From the NCBI GenBank assembly GCA_001247695.2, contig LGRX02026005.1:20257-84256 (forward strand): DNA of 64,000 nt, read 5' to 3'. Position 1 is the stretch's first letter. Every line of letters begins with the position of its first letter. Of the stretch, positions 30,547 to 42,532 are shown piece after piece. Under the pieces are notes generated by a model, which worked only from the letters and a program-made list of their open reading frames with translations, was not told where the DNA came from and did no database searches. This DNA is from Cymbomonas tetramitiformis (lineage: Eukaryota > Chlorophyta > Pyramimonadophyceae > Pyramimonadales > Pyramimonadaceae). A program made the translations under genes and the position numbers.

Positions 30547-31618
30547 TGGCTACTACCCGAAGGTCCGGTCCTCCCACAAGGACCGAAGTGAATTTGGGAT
30601 ATATGCCGCGTTTTTTCGATATAGTTGGTATATGAGTGCTTTGGGGTAATATTTAGGTGTCCAATAATTATCTAAAAACTTGTGTTGGGTGTAATACTCG
30701 GTGTAGCGATGTGGTTTACGTTATTGAAAAGTGGGGGTGAACCTGCTCGAAATTAAATAAAAAGGCCGGTCCTCCCACAAGGACCGGAAGTTCCCAACCC
30801 ACCTACACTCACTAAGTGGCCTTCCTAGTGCCCACTGCACTTAAAAAATACTTCAACATGACCTATTCGTGCCCTCTGCAATGTACAACATCTTCGGAAT
30901 CCACAATACTGCGATATATATCCCTCACAATGTCATGCACCCACGAAAAAAGTAGATTTCATCAAAATCGGCCATCCAAAAATCTGCTCTCGCCGAATTC
31001 CAAAGCAATGTTCCGAGTAGACTACTGCACATATTGACATGCTTAAGCATTCTAAAAATCGACAAACATGTTTACATGAAGTATGCGACGTGGCACATCA
31101 TACATCTATCATATCCGAACACTATTTGGCATTCATAGTATCCGTAGTAACGAAAAAAAACATTTGAAAACCTTGGATCAAAAATATTTTTTACAGGTGT
31201 AAGGTCGATTTGAGTGCGTATATACACCCAATACGAGGTCGCCAACATGTATAATCTTGCAAGTATGATTGGGTATGATGTTAGGATGAAATTTTGTACT
31301 TGGGCGGCTTGTTTGACCTGGAATTCTATTGGATAAAAATATTTGAATGGCATGGCATGTTTTTCAACGTCCTCCCAAAGTTGCAACTCAAAAATGATAG
31401 GGTACATGCTACAAATGCATTGGATATAGTCATTTTATGACGATATACGGTTGATGGCGCATATGGACACTCAGTTTAGGTCCTAAGTATACTAAAAACC
31501 GAAGGGTAGGCACTAAGACCGTCAAGAGGACGGCTAAAAAAATTCCCGCAACACCGGTCCTTGTGGGAGGACCCAACGCCGTTTCGGTCCTCCCACAAGG
31601 ACTGTCGGGCAGTAGCCA
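30547..31618. mobile_element. Non-autonomous DNA transposon with TGGCTACT termini
   Basis: A 1072-bp unit with 14-bp termini TGGCTACTACCCGA on the left, and TGGCTACTGCCCGA on the reverse strand at the right end. The 4-bp sequence TGTA flanks both sides (30543-30546, 31619-31622). Four subterminal copies of the dyad CGGTCCTCCCACAAGGACCG, or its complement, lie near 30564, 30764, 31554 and 31583. They are two per end and are likely transposase sites. No transposase frame is seen. The superfamily cannot be assigned; a second end fragment lies at 5058-5071. Confidence 0.6.
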
Positions 31619-34000
31619 TGTATGTTTATATACATGTAGTATATTTGTACATTATAATAAGGTAATTATGTATATATATCCACCTTCTTCCCCCCTCAAG
31701 GAAGTGTGAACATAAGGCAGTTGTCAGTTGCCCTTATACCTCATGATATAGCATGCAGTCCTTATAGGAAGCAGCTGTTACAGTTTTAGGGTTGCAGCCC
31801 TACAGTCTTTGGGTTGTAGCCCTGCAGTTTTTGGGTTATCGCCCTACAGTTCTTGGGTTGTTGCCCGAAATATTGTCATGTCCGTGCTGATTTCAGCATG
31901 ACAAATATGCCAAACACGAAGTGTTTCCTATTATATAGGTGGCATTTAGGGTATGTTACGTTACAGTGACCCTTATCCCCCACAGTGATGTTAGGGTGTT
32001 ACTTGCCATCAGTAACCCTAAAATATGCTAAATTAAAGCAGTATAAACATTTTGCAAAGATATTTAAGCAAAACTGCATTTAATTTTTCACTGTGTGTCA
32101 CGTGGTTTTTTAGAGGTATGTTACACCCCTGACACACACACGTGATTTTAAGGGTGTTACAGGGTGTTACAAGTGCTGAATAAATCAGGGAATATTTATT
32201 GATAGCTGAATAATCAGATCAGCGAAAAAAATCAACCCGATTTTTTCATTTTGAAATCATGCGTGTGGAGTTTTTACGCATTTCGTTACACCCAATATGT
32301 ACATCCCTATATATTACGCACCTAATATCTAGGGTGTTACACGAGATATGACCATGGTCATTATGTTTTTTTGATACCTTAATAGGTATAAAATCATAAT
32401 TTGAAATAAAATGGGGTCGAAATTTCAATTTTGAAATTTATCGCCAACGATTTTCACCCATTTTGTACCTTTTTGGCCATTTATTATATTACCACAGTAA
32501 TATATCTCGATGTGTGTGGAAGCTGCACGTTACAGAAGTACTGCAACTTACTTCACTTTTGCACATGACAATTTTCATGGCATAATAGTGAATATCTCTG
32601 ATTGTCAACATCTGTGGTTGATCATAAATATGGGTTTTACTGATTTGAAACACATGGAAGTTAATTCACTTCCTGGCGATTTATAGGTGTATCAACTTGT
32701 AAGCGGATTAGCCACTTTAGTGATAACTTGTCAGAACCTATGATATATTTGGGCATATGGCTGTGCACTAAGAGCATATCAAAGTGATATCTCTAGATTC
32801 CAAATATATCAGGACACAGCTTGATAATAATCTAAGCAGTTTAACACAACACAATGTGTGTGTGTGTGTGTCCACAACAACCTATGTCAGTCAGTTCAAT
32901 ATATAAGTACTGATCTGAGTAGGTACATGCTTTTTGTGCTGATCATTACTGAATCAATTGTCACAATGCATTGAGGTTGTTGTTCTTGCTCCAGCGATAA
33001 TGAAAAGGTATGGACAGTGTTCAGCAGTTACCAGCTGCATTGTGAACACTGTATACTGCCTTCGGGTCTGGAGATATTCTCCATCCAGCCCTTCAGCATG
33101 TAGTTTTATCCTGTTTACCTTAGCTATCGCCATCACTGACATCCAACACGCACATGTGTTTGTCGGATGGTATCTATATTATCATACACATAGTTGATAT
33201 TATAGTTGATCATTTCACTTATTGAGTCAGTGAATGTCATTATATATACCATAGTCAGTGGTGTGTGCATTGTGCAGGTACTTACTGATTTAGTACATGT
33301 AGGTGTGTGTGTGTGGAACTTTACTACACACTTGTATACATGTGATAATGGTATTACGATATACCAAGATAATTCATCATGCAGGATGATCTGTATACCA
33401 AGTACTGAATAATCCAACATGATATATATATCATATTAGTATTTATTGTAATCCTGCATACTCTCATTTACAATAATGAGTTGCTTGATTTATTTTACAT
33501 GTAGTTCCGGTGAGCATTCCGTCCAGTAATCCACCATAGAACGTACATGCTCTTCCCAAATCCTACGTCGGAGCATGACGAGCTAATTATGGTGTTAAGA
33601 TTACCTTCAGGCACCTTACACTTACATGATTCCAATATAGCTAACATGCACTGCAATATGCCTTGTGCAATGTACAATGTATTGTGATGTAATACTAATA
33701 TTCCAGTTGTTATCATGATCAAACTGGTAATATATATTACAGCTGTTAGCGTGGTCAAGCTGTATTAATGATGCATGCACAATTCACAGTGTTGCAGTCA
33801 CTCAGTATATAATGTATATGTAGTGTAATGCATATGTGCTGCATGCACTTATTATATACTTCATGATGGTGTATACTGCAAGTCAAGTATATGTGCATGT
33901 GTGTGTGCTGCAATCATTGCAATCTCCGCACACTCTAATCTTGCACACATTATTATGTTGCTGCTGAGTATTCATGATCTGTCATGTTGAGCATGTACGT
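31619..34000. other. AT-rich non-coding DNA with simple repeats
   Basis: No gene is supported. A 22-bp tandem repeat (ACAGTTTTAGGGTTGCAGCCCT and variants) runs four times over 31780-31867. GGGTGTTAC recurs between 31990 and 32340. A (TG)n tract lies near 32855-32870. ORFs of 60-111 codons have no recognisable content. Confidence 0.5.
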
Positions 34001-35449
34001 GTGTGTAAGCTATTCACACGTCATTTATGCAGTTCACACTCTTGATTCCAAGTAAGTATACAAATCTGACAGTGAATAAATTGCAATATCTCAGCAGTCA
34101 TCAAAGTATTGTGTGGCATGCTGCAATATTGTCATCATGCGTCCATTCATGATTATCCCTGTAAGTATACACATATTTTGCAGGGGATATCGTGACGCGC
34201 GCATATGATGCGCAGATGATTATTGCAACTATCAATAACGACAGTGTATTGATGACATTTTGCATATTGACATCGACATCATAAAACTGCAAAATGATTG
34301 TCGTGCGCTGCAAGTGATTTATTGCAATCATGAATATCGCAATTGTGCGCGCTGTTGATAAAGAGCACATATTGTCGCCATATACTTAGCACATGATACG
34401 AGTGCTAATTTGCGCGCGGATCATGATTCTGCTGATGTTTTCCGTGCCCGCATCTCATACTGCGTAATTCTTACAGCTGCGAATCATTTCTGCGCGTACA
34501 TATGATGGCCGCGCATACATTTCTTACAGCTGCGAATCGCTTCTGCGCGCATATGTGATCGCCGTACATACATTTCTTACAGCTGCGAATCGCTTCTGCG
34601 CGCATATGTGATCGCCGTACATTTGTATGGCGCATGCACACCTTTTCGCGCAGTGTAGATGACGCTCAGCTGCTGTGTACGATCTGTGGATGCGACGATT
34701 ATCCTCGCGCACTCTATTCGCTTTTGCAGCGGTCAGTATATGCAGTATATCAATATTTATGCGATTGCGTCGCCAGATATGATTTGCGCTCCGCAACCTG
34801 CATACACAAAATTATTGATATATATGCTGCACTCACACTAGAGTTCTCGTTTCTCGCCTTAACGATAGAATACCAACTGATAAGGACGCTGGCGCGAGCC
34901 TTAAGATATATATGATATAGTAAGATAGTGCAGGTGTTATTGAACAGTAACACGCGCACAGCTTATGAGCGGGTGATGAGTGCAGACTTCGTCAGAAGAT
35001 TCTGCTCTAGCACAACGCTAGCTCATCTATACCGAATGCCTCCCATCTCACAGATGGTACCGCTATTGGGTTGCGAACCCGAGGCATTGGTTGAACGACT
35101 AGTATCGGCAGAACGAATGATGCGTTCGCCATATGATACCCGCATGCTTGTTCCGCACATGCTAGAAGCGAAGATGATTTCTTCTCCGAACCGTTCGGTA
35201 CTTCAAGATAGCATCTTGCTTCGCCATCCTCGAGTCCGACATACGGCCTCTCGATGACAGGTGTCATTCAAGTCTTTCCTTGAATAAATGACAAATGATG
35301 TGACTTATCATCTCGATGACATGTACAGTCATAGTCGACCGTACTGACGACTGTCTGTCATTATAATATATGACATGACATGGTATGACATGGTATGACA
35401 TGGTATGACAGGTATGACACATGTGTCATCGGTCATAACCCTGACACCA
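34000..35449. repeat. Interspersed repeat family R, copy 2 (longest, uninterrupted)
   Basis: The right 545 bp match copy 1, including the intact TAAAT target of the copia element near 35284-35288. The left part matches the reverse complement of 57410-58130 (shared AAATCTGACAGTGAAT and AAGGTGTGCAT). The family is therefore at least 1.4 kb long; the left border is uncertain. No conserved ORF or terminal repeat was found. Confidence 0.7.
34468..34626. repeat. 53-bp tandem repeat, three units
   Basis: Units start at 34468, 34521 and 34574 with TTCTTACAGCTGCGAATC. They lie inside family R copy 2. The second and third units are nearly identical. Confidence 0.75.
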
Positions 35450-35545
35450 TAACATATAACGAAGATGACTTATAGTATACTATACTATATTGTAAGATGA
35501 TAATACGAGCGCGGAAGTTGCATCAAGCATTCAGTTGCATGCATT

Positions 35546-38113
35546 TTATTTGAGTAAAACAAAGGGCAAGTGTTCAGTCGTCATCAGCAGACGCCGTGGC
35601 ACTACTATCCCCATCATCCGACGACTCACCACCACTAGAATCCTCGCTAGATACCAAGATCTCTCCAAGCCCAGCAGATGTTCCAGTACCAGCAGATGTT
35701 CCCGCACCAGAAGAGGTTCCAGCACCAGCTGATGTTCCAACACCACAAGATGTTCCAGCCCCAGAGGATGTGCCCGCTCCAGAGGATGTGCCAGGAGCAA
35801 AGGATGTGCCAGGAGCAAAGGATGTGCCAGGAGCACTGGAGCAGATGCCGCAGATGATTGAGCAAGCCGGGCCGTTTTACAAGTTGTTGTCATGCAAACA
35901 CGTGCCTTCACTTTGTTGCAGAAGGCACAATACTTTTTGTTCCGGTGTGGGCAAGGTGTGATTGAGCAGGTACATTGCCACACACCTTCCGGGGTATGGC
36001 AAGCGCGGAAGGCAATTACCAATTCTTCCACCTCTCGTGTTGCTGTCTCAAACCGCTCCAACCGACTCCGCGCGTTTGCATCCCGCTGCTCCTTTGCAGC
36101 CGCCTCAGCAGCATCCGCCTCCTCCCTGAGCGCGAGCATCTCTTGCAAGTTGATGGAGCCGTGCTTGTCCGTAAAGTTCCTCTTGCGCTTCTTACCCGAG
36201 GGCACAAAATCCGGTGTTGTCAACAACCCAAGCTCAGAAGGGCGAACGTGAAGGGACTCAAGCTGAATCCTACGCTCATCACAAGCCAAAAACTTGGCTT
36301 TCCAGTAATCTGCGGTGTTCTTGCGGACATTGGGGGGAGATGCAATCGGACCAAAGGTCACAGCAGGTAGGACCTCCGTGGATGAAGGCTGCACGACAAA
36401 AGTGTTGCGGTCGATCTCTGCAGGTGCCAGACTATTTTGCAGCAAGCCTACGACTCGGAATGATGTGCGACGATCCTCAGCCGTGCACCAGTCAAGGGAG
36501 ATGCGAGACAGCAGAATGAGGAAGTCCACTTTGGACAGCTTGATGTCGGATGCTGCTACGTGCTTGCCACTCTCACGCGCGAGAAGAGATGCCCTCTCCT
36601 TTTTGTAATTATTTTTGCACTTTATGTATTGGTTGTGAAATTTCTTATTGAATTGATCTAGTGCCTGGAGAAACTGTGATAAGTTGCTGCGCTCGACGAA
36701 CATGCGGAACTGATACTCCTCGCACTTACGGAGCACCTCTCCATTGAATCTGCTCTTGTGCCCATCGGTGAGTATTACGATGGGTCTTGCCAAACCACGT
36801 GCGGTCACCTCCATATCTAGCATGTCCATGCGTTCCCCGAGCGTGGTGCCGGTCTGAATGCCTTTGGCAGATGGGGAGACCAAAAGGTATGTGGAAACCT
36901 TCTGGGCCTCATGGATCTCGTTGGTGAAAACCTCGCGTGCTTCCTCTATGGCTAGATCGCCGGCGAGTTGTGACTGAGCAAGAATGACTTGGTCTCCCCA
37001 CTTGAACCCACACAGGCCCCATATCATGTGCACAGTGACGCTGGTGCGATTGGAGTGCGCTGCCTCCTGGGCGATATCACCTTTCCCAGCACCCACCTTC
37101 TTGTTGTTGTTGCCTTTTGAATCGGCATAGTCGATGAACTGGGGAAGCTCACCCTCGTTTAAGATGCGGCGTGGGTCCAAAATGGAGTCAGTTTCCTCGT
37201 CGAACAAGGGAGCTGCAAGGTTCGAAGCCTGTGCGGCGATGAGCTCAGCGCGCAAGCCATACCTGCGTGCAAACGAAGTCACCCACACAAATCAACGAAT
37301 TGTTGCAATACCGATGATTATGCTAATTATATATTCACAAATGCGAAACAACATATGAACAACGGAAATGCATGAATTGTTGTGATATGCAAGGGAGCGA
37401 GGGAGCGACCGACGAGAGAAAGAGAACCGTACGTTCCGTGGAAGTGGTCATGCACAACTTCCTCTGTCGCTGCTTGCACTTGCTTTTTGTCTTGTCTATG
37501 CTTGGTCTTTTCGGAGATGAAGCTCGCATGACGAGCGTAAAACCCACGAAACCACTTGTTGGATGGCTTGCCATTTTTCAAGCAAGCCTTCGCAGCGGTG
37601 CTGAGTGCCTGCGCTTTGCGACCCCTCGATTTCGTGAACAACTCTTGCCTTTTCTTCAGTACTTCACACAATTTCTCGCCGAATTCGTCACGATTCTTCC
37701 CCTCACAAGTTTTGTTTTCAGCAATAAGCCAGTCGCGGAACTCTAGTTCCTCAGCTCTCGTTAAGAGCCTTTGATCGTCACGGGAAGTTTTCGCATTTTC
37801 GAAGCCTAGTTGTTCCAACTTGTTTGTCACCATCCTACAAATTTTCTGTGGCTTGAGCGAACGAAATGTTTGAAACACTAAGAGCTTGAAATCCCTTGCA
37901 CTCATTATCAATGCAGTAATCTACGGCTTCCCTATATAGCTCGTCCTCCCGCCCCATGATGGCGGGATAGGGTGAGGCACTTCCGTCGACGTACCTCAAG
38001 CAAGGAACGCGTTTCCCGCCTTCGCAGCCAATATCTCCGTGTATTGCGCCGCAAGAAGATACGCTGGAACATGAAAATGTTTCCCAGTCGTTGCACGTGG
38101 ACGTCAGGGCCAA
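35546..38113 (-). CDS. Pogo-like (DDE_1/CENP-B type) transposase gene
   Basis: The main exon (37262-35546) and an upstream exon (37911-37433) are joined by a 170-nt GT-AG intron (37432-37263) that keeps frame (HFHGT-YGLRAEL). The upstream exon holds a CENP-B-like helix-turn-helix (LTRAEELEFRDWL ... WFRGFYARH). A further N-terminal piece (38113-37835) reads in another frame and may be an exon or a frameshift. The DDE_1 catalytic region shows ILNEGELPQF, ILTDGHKSRF and LQALDQFNKKF. The family's first Asp (N-x-D-E) is Gly here, through one base change. The tail carries C/H clusters and a Leu/His/Pro-rich repeat coded by 18-bp DNA repeats. Probably inactive or domesticated. Confidence 0.72.
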
Positions 38114-38791
38114 GGTTTTTAGGATACAGGCTTTCTCAAGGATTCAAGAGTGACACTGTACCCTTATTATCACGTATACAGGGTGAACTTGCACACTCCA
38201 GTTCAAGCGCTGTATTGCGATGCGCACCAAGCCACGTGGATAAACCATCTTCCATACACCCCAAAAAAAGTAATTTTAACTTCTTGTCGAGTTAGATGAA
38301 GGTCTGCTATTGGTTTCAGAAGGAGGGGGGATTTTTACCGGCTGAGGAGTCCACTATTTTTAGGGTTTTCGCACCAGATAAGGCGAATCAGAGCATCGAC
38401 CGATATATGGGGCGTTTGATGGGCATCCAAATTTACTCAAACGTCAACTTGGGATAACGGGGTTTGGGCTATATATCGCCGCAAGGCATCGCCCACGGAT
38501 ACAGTGATAGTAAGGGTACTCCCGCCTATAGGTCCCTTGGGATAATTTGTGTCACGCCGCGGGGGGCGAGAAAATCGAAACTGCAAAAGCGTTTTGCAGA
38601 AATTCTGGGGGTTAGTCATAGAATTCCGGAGGGAGTAATCAGTGTGGTGGGTGGGCGAACAAAAGGTGGGCTGTCGAGTGATTCCCTTGAGGGCTAAGGG
38701 CGTACGAGCTACTCGGATACTCCACACAAAACAAGACATGCCTATAAGTCCCCGGAGGGGTGGGAGAATTGATAGAAAAGGCTAATACATA
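38114..38791. other. Non-coding upstream region of the transposase gene
   Basis: No gene is seen. GTCAACTTGGGATAACGG and CCCTTGGGATAATTTG (38443, 38536) are related short motifs. Element termini for the pogo gene were not found. Confidence 0.3.
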
Positions 38792-38953
38792 CAGTAATCA
38801 CTCACCGTTAAGGAAACTCGACGTTAAGGAAACAGCCAGCGTGTTTCCAAACTCCGTCATATCTAATACATCGCTCCCATACAGTAGCTAATAACTCTAT
38901 GTAAAAATACGCTGGCGTGAATTTCCTGTTTTCTTAAAGGTGAGTGATTACTG
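38792..38953. mobile_element. 162-bp MITE with CAGT termini and TA duplication
   Basis: The left end CAGTAATCACTCACC reappears inverted at the right end, with similarity over about 25 bp. TA flanks both sides. CAGT termini and a TA target are typical of pogo/Tc1-mariner elements. It lies next to a pogo-like transposase gene, which may or may not have moved it. Confidence 0.75.
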
Positions 38954-39315
38954 TATATACTTAGTATATATTTATGACACATCAGTTGAGGACCAATGAT
39001 TGGTTGCCACGCATGCAGTAGTTCTAAGCTGTATTGATGGTGGAATGATGATGTGGCAGTGAGGTGGCAAGAAATCCTCGGGTGGCAATGACATGGCTGT
39101 GACATGGCAGTGACATGGCAGTGACATGGCAAGAAATATTGGGGCTAAACAGCACCAATATCATGAATATTGGGGCTAAACAACACCAATATCGAGCTAA
39201 AAAGGCAGTTAAAAATTACATATTACAGATAAGGTTTTGACCAAAATTCAAGTCTGGTCAAGGCTACCGAATTCAAATCAGGTCCAGAATTCAAATCTGG
39301 TCAAGGCACCGAAAC
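38954..39315. repeat. Short tandem motifs, non-coding
   Basis: TGGCAGTGACA repeats lie at 39053-39130, two ATTGGGGCTAAACA units at 39137-39195, and AATTCAAATC(A/T)GGTC units at 39245-39310. No gene is seen. Confidence 0.4.
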
Positions 39316-40494
39316 CTAGGCAAGGCAATAGATTTGAAATCTAGTCAAGGCTACAAAATTCAAAAAGTGCAAGAGCACACAGAATTCAAAAAGTGTCCGA
39401 AGCCAGAAGTCCAGATTCAAATGTCCGTCGGGGTCAAAGGCGTGGTCAAAGTCGGTCTTGCTAACGGCCTCCCACTCAGCCATGATGGCGGCGGCGGTCT
39501 CATGCCGAGGAAGGATGGGTTTGGTGATGTTGATGGTGCAGCCAGTGAAGGTGGAGCCTTGGGAGGATGGGCTTGAAGATGTTGATGGTGCGCCCATGGC
39601 AAGATTAGGCTTCGCCTGAGCCGAGAAGAAATTGGTCAATTTGGGAGGGAGATGGCGGGAAGAGGGTTTTGAAGGGGGAGACAAAGGTTCTTGTGCACGG
39701 TAGGGGATGAAGTTTTCATGGGGTGGGGCATGGCGAAGGAAGTTTTGCTCGGGGTCGAATTGGTAGTTTGGATCATGCAAGACACGGCACCGTTGACACC
39801 AGTAGCCGCGCATGATGGAACATGTGCAAACAGGGTGGTGGTCCAAGATGCGGTTAACATTAGCCATGGTCTTGGGCAAATATGGAGGAGGTGGTGGCAG
39901 CTCGGATGGCCGTGATTGGAGATCGGGTTCGGGACAGCGGTTTGGATCATACGAAGGCGGGATGATGCCATAGGCAGGATCAGCACGAACACGGCAAGGC
40001 ATACACCAGAAACCCTTCATGGCATTACAGGTGCAAGGGCTTACTTGTTGAGGCTGGAGAGTGGACATCAAGGCGGTGTTCATGTCCTTCCATTGCTGAA
40101 GAGTGTCCATCAGGGATGTTGGCGGGGTTCTCGCGGCAAGCCGTGATGGAGGTGGGAGAGGGGGCAAAGCCGCAATGTGGTTCTCGCGCTCGATCTCCAA
40201 GGTGGTCTCGTCACCGGCGAGGTTCTTGTGGATGCAAGCGGCCATGGCCTTGGGCTCGACGGTCGATTGCCGCTTGTACGCGCGGATGCCGTCGGTGCTA
40301 AAGTGGGAGCTCTGGTTCATGATGACGTTCTCGGGCACACCAGCCTCGTACGAGGCGGAGATCATCATGGAGCGGATGCCGTGGTTGTGGTAGATGTCCG
40401 AGAGGCCGGCCTTCTTGGAGATGGTTTGCATAAGATGGTTGGCTGTCCTTGGCTATGTCGATTTGGAGGGGGCGTCCTCGTATCCAATGGCCTT

Positions 40495-42532
40495 TCATGG
40501 AGAAAGACTTTCGCCCCCCCATAAAATGGGGGTGACTGTCTCTTCCTGTGTCACCCCTCGCCGTGTAGTGTCACTTGCATCTTGCCTGCCGTCAGTTCCG
40601 TCCGATAATAAAACACCTAAGTTATTTTATTATCTCATCTTAGTCTCCGTATGTCTCTGCGAGTGCCCGACAATTCTTGGAGTACAACCTGCGTATATAT
40701 ATATATGATATATATATTTCAGGTTCTCCATCAGGTTATGGTGCCCTGACACGCTTATTTTTTTACCTCGTTGATTCGTTGACAAGATCGCTTCACGCCC
40801 CGTGATTCTATCCGACATCTTTTTTAGTACCGACATCGGCCGTAACGCGCTTTCAGCGCTGGTCAACTTCCGACATCCCGACATCAGCCGTATCGCACTA
40901 CGCGCAGCAGCGGCAGCTCCGACATCCCGACACTTTTCATCATCCGACATCTAGACGCTCGCTATCAGCGAAACGTTTTTAGCGACGCAGACATTCCGAC
41001 ATCAGCCGTATCGCACTACGCACAACAGCGGCAACACCGACATCCGCACATCCCGACATCTTTTATTTCCGACATCTTCAGCCGTTTTCTTATTGCACAC
41101 CTTTTGGCTTCGTGCTCTGGAAACGACCGTTTTTTTTTCCCCGACCTCTTATACCGACATCTACGCCTTCAACACTCTGGCCAGCAGCACCTCTGCCGCC
41201 GGAAAATTGGCTTACCGCACGACTATTTTGACCTCACCAACGTTTTCCCCGTGGAATTTCACCCCAATTAGGCTTTTTCATTGCCGGATTTGGTCAATTT
41301 TACGGGAAGTTACGTTATCGACAAGAACCCCAACGCGCTCTTGACTTTCTGGCCAGCAGTACCCCTTCTGGCGTGAAAACGGGTTCCCGCACGACGTTTT
41401 TGACTACACCACCGTTTCCCCCGCGAAAAGCTAGCCCAATTTGACCCTTTCATCGTTTGATTTGCTTGATTTTACGAGAAGATACCTCCTAACTTGGGAA
41501 CCCTAACTCTTCGTTCGCAGAATTCTGCAGCCAGCGGTCAGCGACCATGTCTACTGACCGCCAGCATGCGCGTATGACCGCTGTTCGTTCAGCGTTAGAG
41601 TCTCTCCGATTGCGGCAACAGCATTTTACCGTTCGTTGTGGTCTGGTGGTGTCTGGTGGTGCTCATGCACCAGACACCAAAGTCGAGTCCATCACCCCCA
41701 TCGTCGACATGAGCTTTGCCCACTACGAGCTCACCCCGCAGCATCCTCCACTCTTCCCTCCACCCTGCGTGCCCCTTGGCCATTGCCTGGTGGTGTCTGG
41801 TGGTGTTGCATCCCTCATCCCACCGTTTTTTCTCTCTGCTTTCGCACTTGTGTGCGGCAGAGTGAAGCCACACCGCATTTCCCACCTTCGCCCCCCTCCG
41901 GGTGTCCACGTCCCCGCACTCGTTCTGTTGGTGCCACACACCGTCGCACCGCATCGCGTGGGCGTTGGATGACGACGTCTTGGCGGCGCTCGACTTCGTT
42001 CACCATCGAGAGCTACGCCGCCGTTCACCCTCGCGAAGCCTCGATTGCTGGGGCTACGTAGATTCGCCGGCTGGCCTGTGGGAGTGGTCATCCCCACAGC
42101 ACATGCATGGGCATAAGCCCCTAGAGCACGCATCTAGAGACCAGTGCGGCGGAGCCACACTAGCTTGGTTGAAAAAGACCTCTTAGGGTCTCAGAAGATG
42201 CTTGTTTTTTAGGGGTTTGCCTCTGTGGCCAACCGTAGGATGTTAGACCCGGCCTGGCTAGCTTGCATCGTGGCACCTCACGCCTTCGGGGTGAGGTGGT
42301 GTCATGGAGAGACAGACTTTCGCCCCCCCCATAAACTGGGGGTGACTGTCTCTTCCTGTGTCACCCCTCGCCCTGTGGTGTCACTTGCATCTTGCCAGCC
42401 GACCGATAATAAAACACCTAAGTTATTTTATTATCTCATCTTAGTCTCCGTATGTCTCTGCGAGTGCCCGACTGTTCTTGGAGTGCAACCTGCGTATATA
42501 TATATGATATATATATTTCAGGTTCTTCATCA
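40495..42532 (+). mobile_element. Short LTR retrotransposon (TRIM-like), copy A
   Basis: Direct repeats at 40495-40733 and 42302-42532 begin TCATGGAGA and end CATCA. Both flanks carry the duplication GCCTT (40490-40494 and 42533-42537). It sits within the last exon of the recombinase gene. The polypurine tract GGGGTGAGGTGGTG directly before the right LTR fixes the plus orientation. GGTTATGG follows the left LTR at the primer-binding position. The interior holds one 141-codon ORF, CCGACATC-rich sequence (40790-41090) and a tandem duplicated segment (about 41170-41500). It encodes no protease, RT or integrase, so it must be mobilised in trans. The LTR contains AATAAA. Confidence 0.82.
41547..41972 (+). 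CDS. 141-codon ORF of the short LTR element, copy A
   Basis: It starts at an ATG after the duplicated leader and ends in TGA. The copy B element has an ORF of the same length in the same place. Shared residues are spread along the whole length: ARMxAVRSAL near the start, CGLVVxGGA, LVVxGxVA, RIxHLxPP, and GVG at the end. It is Pro/Val/His-rich with no recognised domain. In the second element the ORF is also in the sense direction. It could be a Gag remnant or a short element-specific protein. Confidence 0.5.
   Translation: MSTDRQHARMTAVRSALESLRLRQQHFTVRCGLVVSGGAHAPDTKVESITPIVDMSFAHYELTPQHPPLFPPPCVPLGHCLVVSGGVASLIPPFFLSAFALVCGRVKPHRISHLRPPPGVHVPALVLLVPHTVAPHRVGVG

Noticed and set aside
24100..32000. 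LTR pair for the gypsy element
   Set aside because: Weak similarities (ACAGTTCTTAGG-type and CCTCCCCTCTTGAAG-type motifs) occur in different order on the two sides; no convincing direct repeat.
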